Assembly (NCBI GenBank): GCA_021404945.1
Contig: QWHO01000009.1
Coordinates: forward strand, 1-56,660
DNA length: 56,660 nucleotides
Direction of reading: 5' to 3'
Source of the DNA: a bacterium CPR1
GTDB lineage: Bacteria; Vulcanimicrobiota; Xenobia; Xenobiales; QWHO01
The notes under the pieces are model-generated. The model searched no databases and was not told where the DNA came from. It was given only the letters and a program-made list of their open reading frames with translations. The position numbers and the translations under genes are program-made. Below are positions 1 through 7,026 of this stretch, piece by piece. How positions within the stretch are numbered: the first letter of the stretch is position 1; each line of letters starts with the position of its first letter.

Positions 1-129
1 ATGGCCGAGACCCGTCCGGGCGAAGTGCTCGAGCTCTCGCTCTGGCGCCAGGGTCGGGCTATCAAGGTGAAGGTGCCGGTGGTGGCTCGTCCGGTCGACC
101 CCGAAGGACGTCCCCTGCAGGGGATCTAG
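1..129 (+). CDS. C-terminal end of a PDZ-type protein (partial)
   Basis: The frame is open from the window edge and ends at TAG 127-129, giving about 42 residues. The residues PGEVLELSLWRQGR, followed by a short beta-strand-like run KVKVPVVARP, match the last strands of a PDZ domain such as those closing HtrA/DegP-type serine proteases. The catalytic part would lie upstream of the window, so the protease assignment is inference. The true start is not in the window. The next gene follows after 51 nt on the same strand. Confidence 0.5.
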   Translation: MAETRPGEVLELSLWRQGRAIKVKVPVVARPVDPEGRPLQGI

Positions 130-180
130 CCCGCCCGGGGGCGAAAGCCGGGGCAATCCGAGGTTGACGGGGAGGATGGC

Positions 181-1083
181 GTGAGCACAGCAGTTCTGGC
201 CGAAGCGGTGCACTACGAGGGGGGCGAGCTGGTCTTTCTGGCTCCGGTCGGGTTCGTGCCCGGCTATCTCGAGCCGCTGGGCCTGCCGATGCCCGATGGC
301 TCCACCCGCGAGATCAAGCTGCGGGTCAAGACCAGCCGCAGCCTGGGTGACGGGCGTTTCCTGGGAGTGGGCTCGGTGCTGGAAGGGCTCGCTCCCGATG
401 AGCAGGTGGTCGCCCAGGAGACGCCCGAGGGTCTGCGCCAGGCTCCCCGCGTGCCCTACCGCACCGGGGTGGTCTCACCCGAGCTACCCAACTACAAAGC
501 CCTGACCCTGGACTGCAGCTTGAGCGGGTTGCAGCTGCAGACCGACGGGCCCCTGCCGGTGGGCCAGGTGATCCAGCTGAGCCTGGATCTGCGCGAGTCG
601 GGCGAGCCGGTTCCCTGCCTGGCCCGGGTCGCCTGGTGCCGGCACGCCCCCGACGACGGCAAGTACCGCGTCGGGCTCGAGTTCGTGGAGCCGGCGGTGG
701 ATCTGGAGCTGGCCCTCAAGTCGGTCACCGACGATGTGCTCGGCACGGCCTTCGACAAGACTCCGGCCGGGGTGCTCAAGGCCCAGCTCAGCCACCAGGG
801 GCCGGCCCGCTTCGAGACGCTGGAGGAAGAGCTGAGCCCGCTGGCGGGCAAGATCCAGAAGAGCTGGATGGACCAGGAGCGTGCCCTGCACGTGGAGGTC
901 ATGCTCGACTCGGGCCAGCTGGAGACGGTCAAGATTCCCGCTACCCGACTGTTGCGCGATTATCGCGACAAGCAGGGTCACGAAGTGGCCGCTCTGGGGT
1001 GCTCGCAAAGCTCGGGCGGCAAGCGCTGGCGCTTTCTCAACTATGAGCAGCAAGCGGTGCTCGAGGTGGAGTGCACCCTGTGA
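181..1083 (+). CDS. PilZ domain protein
   Basis: The protein has 300 residues and starts at GTG 181 after a GGGGAGG ribosome site. An N-terminal beta-rich region of about 85 residues (YcgR-N-like, weak) precedes a PilZ domain at about residues 88-180. That domain carries the c-di-GMP contact motifs R90-VPYR-94 and D111-CSLSG-116, and ends with YRVGLEFV, a usual final PilZ strand. PilZ domains bind cyclic di-GMP and pass the signal to motility, exopolysaccharide or secretion machinery. The C-terminal 110 residues are not recognised. It is one of two PilZ proteins in the window; the other, at 12075, has two domains. Confidence 0.8.
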   Translation: MSTAVLAEAVHYEGGELVFLAPVGFVPGYLEPLGLPMPDGSTREIKLRVKTSRSLGDGRFLGVGSVLEGLAPDEQVVAQETPEGLRQAPRVPYRTGVVSPELPNYKALTLDCSLSGLQLQTDGPLPVGQVIQLSLDLRESGEPVPCLARVAWCRHAPDDGKYRVGLEFVEPAVDLELALKSVTDDVLGTAFDKTPAGVLKAQLSHQGPARFETLEEELSPLAGKIQKSWMDQERALHVEVMLDSGQLETVKIPATRLLRDYRDKQGHEVAALGCSQSSGGKRWRFLNYEQQAVLEVECTL

Positions 1084-1828
1084 AGGGCCGGGCCGGACGT
1101 GGAGCTCCCCGCGTATTGTGGCGGTGAGAAGAGGGATCTGGGCGGGGGCTTCTGGTCGAGCCGGAACTGATCCTCCTCGCGGACCTGCCTGTCTTCCTTG
1201 ACCACCACCCGCAGCTTCAACAGCCCGATGGGAAAGCCGTAGCGGGGCAGGAACTGGGCATCGGACAAACTCTCGATGACGGTGGTCTGGTAGAGCGACA
1301 TGGCCTGGTAGCGCACAGCCGCAGCTTGACTCGGGCGAGCTGCCTCTCTCCAGGTTTCGATGAGCGGGTCGTAGTCGTCCATCCAGCGTTGCACGGCCTC
1401 GGTGAAGGTGGCCTCGGCCTGGTCGAACTCGCTCTCGATGTGCAGCACGGTGCCGGAAAAGAGCCGCAAGACAGCCTCGCGCAGCTCACCCCGGTCGCTG
1501 CGCACGTGGGCGAGCCAGGTCAAGAAAGCACGCCGCAGGCCCGGCTCGGTCGATTTGCGCCACCAGGCCGGGATGGGGAATCCCGGCGGCAGCGCCACCG
1601 GCGGGCCGGCAGGGGAGGGCGGGGCGCGCTGGCGGTCTCCCACCGCAATGGCAGCGACCGTCCGCAGAAGGTGCCCATCTGGCCGAAGGCGCTCATGGCC
1701 CCCACGTGCTGGCCGGGCAGGTAGAGCTGCGAGAAGAAGGTGCCCATCAGCCAGGCGTGCAGGTGGCGCTGCACCACGCGAGGTCGCTCGAGAAAGACGC
1801 GCGGCCGATGACGACGCCAATACTTCAT
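1084..1828 (-). pseudogene. Frameshifted remnant of a DEAD/DEAH-type helicase (DUF1998-like C-terminal part)
   Basis: Two minus-strand frames complement each other. The first, from 1828 to about 1660, reads RPRVVQRHLHAWLMG and HVGAMSAFGQMG. The second, from about 1600 to 1150, continues with WWRKSTEPGLRRAFLTWL and FLPRYGFPIGLLKLRV. Both halves resemble consecutive parts of the C-terminal region of large superfamily-2 helicases with a DUF1998-type domain, so this looks like one gene broken by a frameshift near 1600-1660. The helicase core is absent, and the 3' part runs out against the end of the PilZ gene. The family assignment rests on recalled motif resemblance; the frameshift itself is visible. 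Confidence 0.5.
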
Positions 1829-2003
1829 GGCCCCCCCTTAACGGTTTGGTCCTAAAAGGAGTTTAGCTCGAAGAACGGGGGAAACAAGTCTGCGGTTTCT
1901 CAGGCAGCCCCGACTTCGTGGTGGACACCATCGGCGACTATCTCGTGCGCACCCTCACCGCCTCGGCCGAGGGGCAAACCGGGAGCCAACTCCGCTCTGC
2001 GGC

Positions 2004-2456
2004 TCAAGAAGGGGACGAGCCCTCTTGGAGCACGAGCAAATCCAGGCCATCAAACTGGCGGAAGGCTTTGTCCAGGGTAACGAGCTGATGACCGGCGGCC
2101 CGTGCGAAGGCGGCCAGGTAGGCATCCATCCAGAGCTTTGCCGAAGCCGTCGGACGCGCGGCGTAACTCAGCCAATGCCGCTCGAGATCTTCGGGTTCTT
2201 CAAAGAAGACCAGACGCTCATCCTCCAGGAGACCGATGACCAGCTCCCAGGCCTTCTGGTTGGACAGCGGCCTGAGTCCATAGGCGGGCAGAATTGAATG
2301 GGAGGTCAGCAGCCGGAGCAAGGTGAGCTGGACGGCTCTGCAAAGCACGACGCTATCGGGCTCGACCTGACTGTCCATCCACGTGCGCGCCCGATTGCTG
2401 TGGGGGTGAGAACCCACGAGCAGGGCGAACAACACGTTGCTATCGGATAAAGGCAT
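2004..2456 (-). CDS. PIN-domain toxin, VapC family
   Basis: The protein has 150 residues, the usual size for VapC ribonucleases. Acidic residues expected for the PIN metal site are seen: D5 in LSDSNVLFALL, D111 in WMDAYLAAFA and D129 in LVTLDKAF. The CRAVQLTLLRLLT stretch is typical of the VapC subgroup with CxxxQ...LRLLT. It overlaps its upstream partner (antitoxin, ending at 2440) by 17 nt, a standard antitoxin-toxin arrangement with coupled translation. VapC toxins cleave tRNA or rRNA when the antitoxin is lost. It sits among broken genes, which suggests an acquired or plastic region. Confidence 0.75.
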   Translation of the reverse strand: MPLSDSNVLFALLVGSHPHSNRARTWMDSQVEPDSVVLCRAVQLTLLRLLTSHSILPAYGLRPLSNQKAWELVIGLLEDERLVFFEEPEDLERHWLSYAARPTASAKLWMDAYLAAFARAAGHQLVTLDKAFRQFDGLDLLVLQEGSSPS

Positions 2457-2697
2457 CAGCCTCTTCGTCGAGCAGAACCTGAGCCAGATGCTCGGGTGTT
2501 TCCTGTCCGGGCGATGGAGGATTGCCCCCGGTGATCAGGGGGAACTCAAGCCTCCGGCGGGCTTTTCTCGGGGAGGTCTGGGCCAGACCGCACCGCAGCA
2601 ACTCGGCCACGAGGTCCTGAAGTTTGCGGTTCTCTTTGGCCGCGCGAATCTTGATTTCTCGGACGAGCTCGTCTGGCAGATTCAAAGTCGTTTTCAT
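2440..2697 (-). CDS. Ribbon-helix-helix antitoxin, VapB-like
   Basis: The protein has 85 residues from ATG 2697. The first 40 residues (MKTTLNLPDELVREIKIRAA then ENRKLQDLVAELL) are a classic ribbon-helix-helix DNA-binding unit: one beta strand that pairs in a dimer, then two helices. The C-terminal half is the likely toxin-binding tail. The longer open frame reaching 2859 is not used, because the family N-terminus begins exactly at MKTTLNLP. It overlaps the VapC-like toxin gene by 17 nt. RHH antitoxins usually repress their own promoter. Confidence 0.75.
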   Translation of the reverse strand: MKTTLNLPDELVREIKIRAAKENRKLQDLVAELLRCGLAQTSPRKARRRLEFPLITGGNPPSPGQETPEHLAQVLLDEEADAFIR

Positions 2698-2754
2698 CCC
2701 ATCCAGGATACCAGAAAACTGGATTTCTGGCAAAACTCGAGGCCGGGCTCGTTT

Positions 2755-3004
2755 AGCCCACCTCGGATACAGACTGGTCAACGTTCTCGGCGAGGGCGGC
2801 AACGAAGCCGTGCCCGAGAGCACTCTGAACGCCGACGAGGCGGTGGCCATCAAGCTCATGCGGCGCGATCTCGGGCAGGATCCTGACTACCAGGCTCGTT
2901 TCTCCCGCGAGATTCAGGTCTGTCGCAGCCTTGACCATCCCGGCATCGTGCGCCTCATCGACGGTGGCCAGCATGAGGGATGCCTCTACCTGGTGATGGA
3001 GTGA
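2755..3004 (+). pseudogene. Truncated N-lobe of a Ser/Thr protein kinase
   Basis: The plus-strand frame reads GYRLVNVLGEGGNEAV (a damaged glycine-rich loop), AVAIKLMRRDLGQDP (the ATP-anchoring lysine), FSREIQVCRSLDHPGIVRL (helix C glutamate and the following strand) and CLYLVME, then a stop at 3002-3004. That stop falls exactly at the hinge between the two kinase lobes, so the catalytic loop (HRD) and DFG motif are missing. No start codon or SD is evident, and the frame simply emerges from upstream sequence. This is a fragment of a Hanks-type kinase gene, probably left by a recombination event that joined it to the toxin gene 10 nt downstream. Confidence 0.65.
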
Positions 3005-3013
3005 AGGCTGGCC

Positions 3014-3355
3014 GTGAAGTCCTCGCGCGGGGAGATCTGGATGGTTGACCCCGATTTCGTCCTGGGAAACGAGCAGTCGGGCTGGAGGCCAGCGCTGGTG
3101 GTCTCAGATGATGGACTCAATCATAGCGAGGCCCGGCTGAGCATGGTCGTACCGGCTACCTCCAGGTTGCGCGGCCTGGCAAGCCATATCCGAGTGAGCG
3201 CCGGTGAAGGGGGCCTGGACAGCCAGAGCGAGCTCCTGTGCGAGCAACTCCGCTCGCTTTCCCATCATCGCTTTCGGCGCTGGCTCGGGCGCGTCGAGCC
3301 GACAACTCTCAGCGCGGTGGAGCTGGTGCTGGCTCGACTGCTGGCTCTGGACTGA
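3014..3355 (+). CDS. MazF/PemK-family endoribonuclease toxin (orphan)
   Basis: The protein has 113 residues and starts at GTG 3014. It has the family pattern: RGEIWMVDPD at the N-terminus, WRPALVVSDD, MVVPATS, and a C-terminal helix LSAVELVLARLLAL. MazF toxins cut mRNA at short sequences. Normally a small antitoxin gene lies just upstream and overlaps; here the upstream neighbour is a truncated kinase fragment, and no antitoxin frame is visible on either side. The toxin could be inactive, controlled by a distant antitoxin, or decaying along with the rest of this region. Confidence 0.75.
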   Translation: MKSSRGEIWMVDPDFVLGNEQSGWRPALVVSDDGLNHSEARLSMVVPATSRLRGLASHIRVSAGEGGLDSQSELLCEQLRSLSHHRFRRWLGRVEPTTLSAVELVLARLLALD

Positions 3356-3481
3356 CTCAGCAAACCCGCCGCCAGCGCGCCCACCCGCTGCGCAGGGCAG
3401 ACCCGCCCGTTGCACGGCCTGCTCGAAGGCGCGGCGCAGCTAGTCAACCTCACCGGTCAGGTGCGCAAGCTCCTCGAAAGC

Positions 3482-5569
3482 TCAGCGAAAGCGCAGCAGT
3501 CGAAGCCCGTTCAGCACCACGATCAGGCTGCCACCCATGTCGGCGAACACGGCCATCCACAGGGTGGCCGTGCCCTGCAAGGCCAGGGCGAAGAAGAGCG
3601 CCTTGAGAGCGATCGAAAAGCCGATGTTCTGGCGCAGCACGCTGACCGTGAGCCGGCTGAGGCGCACGAACTCGGGCAGCTTCTCCAGGTCGTCCTCCAT
3701 CAGGGCCACGTCAGCCGTCTCAAGGGCCGTGGCCGTGCCGGCCGCGCCCAGGGCAAAGCCGATGGAGGAGCGGGCCAGAGCAGGGGCGTCGTTGACCCCG
3801 TCGCCCACCATGCCCACCTCGCCGTGCACCTTGATGAGCTGCTCCAGGGCCTGGAGCTTCTCGGCCGGCAAGAGGTTCCCGCGGGCGTCCTCCACCCCCA
3901 CCGAGGCGGCCACCCGGGCAGCAGTGAGCGGGTTGTCCCCGGTCAGGATGATGGTGTGCAGGCCCAGGCGCTGCAAGGCCTCCACGGCCTTGCGCGCGTT
4001 GGGCCGGACCGTATCCTCCAGCGCGAAAACGGCCAGCACCTCGCTGTCGGTGAAGAGCACCACGGCTGTTTGCCCGGTAGCCTCGATACGAAACAGCACC
4101 TCCTCCAACTCGGGGCTGCAGACCCTCTGGTCCTCCACCAGCCGGTGGTTGCCCACGAAGTACGAGCTGCCCTGGCAGGTGGCTCGGGCCCCGCGCCCCG
4201 GCAGGGCCGCAAACTCGGTGACCTCCAGCAAGGGTCCCTGGTGGGCTCGTACGATGGCGGCCGCGGTGGGATGCTCCGATTGCGCGTCAACGCTGGCCGC
4301 CAGCTCGATGACCCGCTCGCGCGAGAGCTCTTTCTTCCAGACCAACACCTCGGTCACGCCTGGGCGGCCCACCGTCAGGGTGCCGGTCTTGTCCAGGGCC
4401 AGAGCCCGCAACTTGCAACCGTGCTCGAGAAACACTCCACCCTTGACCAGGATGCCCCGCCGGGCCGCGGCTGCCAGGCCGCTTACGACCGTCACCGGGG
4501 TGGAGAGCACCAGGGCGCAGGGGCAGGCGATGACCAGCATCACCAGCGCTTTGTAGATCCAGGGAAGCACCGGCTGGCTGAAGAGGAGAGCCGGCAACAC
4601 CGCCACCAGCACCGCCGCCAGGCACACCAGCGGGGTGTAGACGGCCGCGAAACGGTCCACGAAGCGCTGGGTGGGGGCGCGCTGCGCCTGAGCCTGCTGC
4701 ACCGACTGCACGATGCGGTCGAGGGTGGTGTTGCCCCTGTTGGCGGTGACCTCGAACTCAAAGGTACCGTTCTCGTTCACGGTCCCGGCGAACACCGGGT
4801 CGCCGGGATTCTTCTCCACCGGCAGGCTCTCGCCCGTAATGGGTGCCTGGTTGACCGAGGACGAGCCGGCCACCACCACGCCGTCCAGGGGCACCCGGCC
4901 CCCCGGTCGCACCTGGACCCGCTGGCCCACCCGCACCTCCTCGGCGGCCACCTCGTGCCAGTCCGAGCAGCAGCTGCTCTTGACCAGGGCCTTGTCGGGG
5001 GTGAGCTCCATCAGCGCCCGAATCGAGTTGCGGGCCCGGTGGAGCGAGCCCTCCTCGATACGCTCGGCCAGCCCGAACAGGAAGGTCACCATGGCCGCCT
5101 CGGGCCACTGGCCCAGGCAGGCGGCCCCGATGACCGCGATGGTCATGAGAAAGTTGATGTTCAGGGTGCGGTTGACGAGAGCCACCCAGCCCTTGAAGAG
5201 AGTCTCCCGACCCCCCAGGGCCATGGAGGCCAGAGCCAGGGCCACCACCGGCAGGCTGCGCTCGACACCCGTGATCGAGGCCGTCACCTCCGAGGCCAGG
5301 GCAGCCACCCCGCTCAGGGCCAGAGGCAGGTGGGCGCGCCAGCTGGGGGCGCTCGGAGGAGCTTGGGTGGTGCGGGCCGGCAGCCCGATGGCGGTCAGCG
5401 CGGTCAGGATGGGCGTGTCCCCATCGAGCTCGTGGTGCACAGTCAGCTGGCGCTCGAGCAGGTTGAAGTCGAGCGAGGACACCCCCCGGATGCGGCTGAG
5501 CCGGTTTCGGATCAGCTGCTCCTCGGTGGCGCAGCACAGGTTGTCGATGGTGTAGACGTGTGTCTTCAT
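3482..5569 (-). CDS. Heavy-metal P1B-type ATPase (Zn/Cd/Pb exporter type)
   Basis: The protein has 695 residues. It begins with a short heavy-metal-associated domain containing DNLCCATEEQL. Transmembrane helices follow, then the actuator motif ITGESLPVEK, the metal-binding CPC in IACPCALVLS (near residue 348), the phosphorylation site DKTGTLTVG (near 391), the SEHPTAAAI motif and the hinge GDGVNDAPALA. A CPC motif together with a CCxxE-type N-terminal domain fits Zn/Cd/Pb exporters (CadA/ZntA group) better than copper pumps, though substrate choice is inference. An SSCCSD cysteine pair in the first cytoplasmic loop may also bind metal. Its start overlaps the preceding gene's stop (ATGA), so it is the last gene of a three-gene operon. 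Confidence 0.9.
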   Translation of the reverse strand: MKTHVYTIDNLCCATEEQLIRNRLSRIRGVSSLDFNLLERQLTVHHELDGDTPILTALTAIGLPARTTQAPPSAPSWRAHLPLALSGVAALASEVTASITGVERSLPVVALALASMALGGRETLFKGWVALVNRTLNINFLMTIAVIGAACLGQWPEAAMVTFLFGLAERIEEGSLHRARNSIRALMELTPDKALVKSSCCSDWHEVAAEEVRVGQRVQVRPGGRVPLDGVVVAGSSSVNQAPITGESLPVEKNPGDPVFAGTVNENGTFEFEVTANRGNTTLDRIVQSVQQAQAQRAPTQRFVDRFAAVYTPLVCLAAVLVAVLPALLFSQPVLPWIYKALVMLVIACPCALVLSTPVTVVSGLAAAARRGILVKGGVFLEHGCKLRALALDKTGTLTVGRPGVTEVLVWKKELSRERVIELAASVDAQSEHPTAAAIVRAHQGPLLEVTEFAALPGRGARATCQGSSYFVGNHRLVEDQRVCSPELEEVLFRIEATGQTAVVLFTDSEVLAVFALEDTVRPNARKAVEALQRLGLHTIILTGDNPLTAARVAASVGVEDARGNLLPAEKLQALEQLIKVHGEVGMVGDGVNDAPALARSSIGFALGAAGTATALETADVALMEDDLEKLPEFVRLSRLTVSVLRQNIGFSIALKALFFALALQGTATLWMAVFADMGGSLIVVLNGLRLLRFR

Positions 5570-7026
5570 CCCACAGCTTCTTCGCCAAAGACGGCCTCGG
5601 CCTCGGTTGGCCCGCCCAGATCGCGCAACTGCTCGAGCCGCCGCCCGGCCGCCACCAGCTGTCGGATCCCCGAGAAAAGCCGAACGGGGCGCTGCTCGGC
5701 GAGATAGCGCTGGAGCTCATTCAGGGCGCCCCGGTACTCGGCCAGGGCCGAGCGCAAGATCTCACTCGTTCCAAAGGCTTCCAACCCCACCGTCTCGAGG
5801 GGGGGGAGGCGCGTCAGACCATACTCGGCCCGGCTCAGCACGCGGTAAGCGCGTTGCAGGCTGGGGGCAAACTCCTCGGGCCCCGAGAGCTCGTTCTGGA
5901 GCTGCTCGCAGGCTAGCAGCAAGCCCTTGAGCTGCAACGAAAGCTGACGACTCGTGATGGTGCCGGCCTGGATGACCAGCGCCGAGCCGCAGGTGCACAC
6001 CCTCGCCGTGACAGGATTGCTGGCTCCACAGCTTACGCAGGGAATGGAGCCCAACCGGTCGCGTGCTTCCCGAAAGAGGCAGTTGGCCGCGGCCAGCTCG
6101 CGCCCTCCTTTTGCCAACTGCTGCAGGGCGGCCCCCAGCGCCGCCCGCTCGCCGGCCGATACCCGGCAGGCGGCGAGGGCCTCGGTCACAGTGTCGAGGC
6201 CCTGGCGGGCCTGCTCCACTCCGCTCCAGAGCGAGTCGGCCGACTCCAGGGCCACCACCTCGCGCTCGAAGGCATAATAGGCCCGGGCGTGCAGATCCTC
6301 GAGCCAGTCCAGGGGCATGGTCGCGGCGTCCGCGGTGACCAGCCCATCGGCCACGGCCACCAGGGCGTGAACCGCCCAGTTCACCGCCGTGGCCCCGGTG
6401 GGTCCGGCCTGGAACGCCGACTTCAGGCTCTCCAGAAAGACCTCTTGCAGCAGGTCGGCGCCTCCCCGGAAGTAGCCTGTGGCCTTTTCCACATCGGGCT
6501 TCTCCAGCTCTTGCAGGCCGTGAAAGACATCCCGGCAGGCTTGCTGACCGCGGCGCACGCGCAGGGGATCGGGGTCGGTCTCCAGCTCGCGCAGCCCCTC
6601 GGTGAAAAGATCCCAGGTCTGGTCGAGCCTCTCCCCATCGGGCCGGGCCAGCAGGCTGTGCAGCCAGGCTTGCAGGGGGTAGGCGCAGGCCGGGTCGGAC
6701 ATGCCCGTGGCCAGCAGCCGCCCGGAGGCGAGCGCAGCCGGGAAGGTGGCCCCCCGGGCTCCTCCGCAGGTGACCCGCAGGTACTCGCCCAGGGCCTCGC
6801 CCCGGCGTACCAGGATCGAGCTCAGCCAGGCAGCCCAACCCGGAGCCGGATCTTCGTCCTGAGGCGAGAAGTGGGGCGCCAGGGCGTTCACCAGGGCCAG
6901 CCCCGCCAGGCCCGGATGCTCGTCGCCCAGGCCTCCGCTGCCCACCACCGAGCCGGCCAGACCCCGGATCAGGCCGTTCATGACCTGCTCCGGCTCGGCC
7001 AGCAGGTGGGGATGGGGCGGGGGCAT
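5566..7026 (-). CDS. Helical protein with a central zinc ribbon (paralogue of 33722-35407)
   Basis: The protein has 486 residues, is mostly alpha-helical, and has no recognised enzyme motif. Around residue 335 it contains IPCVSCGASN followed by RVCTCGSALV, a zinc-ribbon-like pair of cysteine knuckles. The second knuckle is CxC, so one spacer residue is missing compared with the paralogue. The same knuckle-plus-GTxTSxxL layout occurs in the 561-residue protein at 33722-35407. It starts immediately after the stop of the FHA protein (no gap) and overlaps the ATPase start by ATGA, so it is translated with both. No membrane segment is obvious. The function is unknown; a scaffold or regulatory partner of the FHA protein is a guess. 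Confidence 0.7.
   Translation of the reverse strand: MPPPHPHLLAEPEQVMNGLIRGLAGSVVGSGGLGDEHPGLAGLALVNALAPHFSPQDEDPAPGWAAWLSSILVRRGEALGEYLRVTCGGARGATFPAALASGRLLATGMSDPACAYPLQAWLHSLLARPDGERLDQTWDLFTEGLRELETDPDPLRVRRGQQACRDVFHGLQELEKPDVEKATGYFRGGADLLQEVFLESLKSAFQAGPTGATAVNWAVHALVAVADGLVTADAATMPLDWLEDLHARAYYAFEREVVALESADSLWSGVEQARQGLDTVTEALAACRVSAGERAALGAALQQLAKGGRELAAANCLFREARDRLGSIPCVSCGASNPVTARVCTCGSALVIQAGTITSRQLSLQLKGLLLACEQLQNELSGPEEFAPSLQRAYRVLSRAEYGLTRLPPLETVGLEAFGTSEILRSALAEYRGALNELQRYLAEQRPVRLFSGIRQLVAAGRRLEQLRDLGGPTEAEAVFGEEAVG

Noticed and set aside
1889-2003. Plus-strand protein-like stretch beginning PDFVVDTIGDYLVRTL
   Set aside because: Too short, with no start or ribosome site and no family recognised; it may be a gene relic but cannot be supported.
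3410-5707. Long plus-strand open frame opposite the metal ATPase
   Set aside because: It is the mirror of a clearly recognisable P-type ATPase; its composition (His, Gln, Gly, Arg) is that of an antisense frame in GC-rich DNA.
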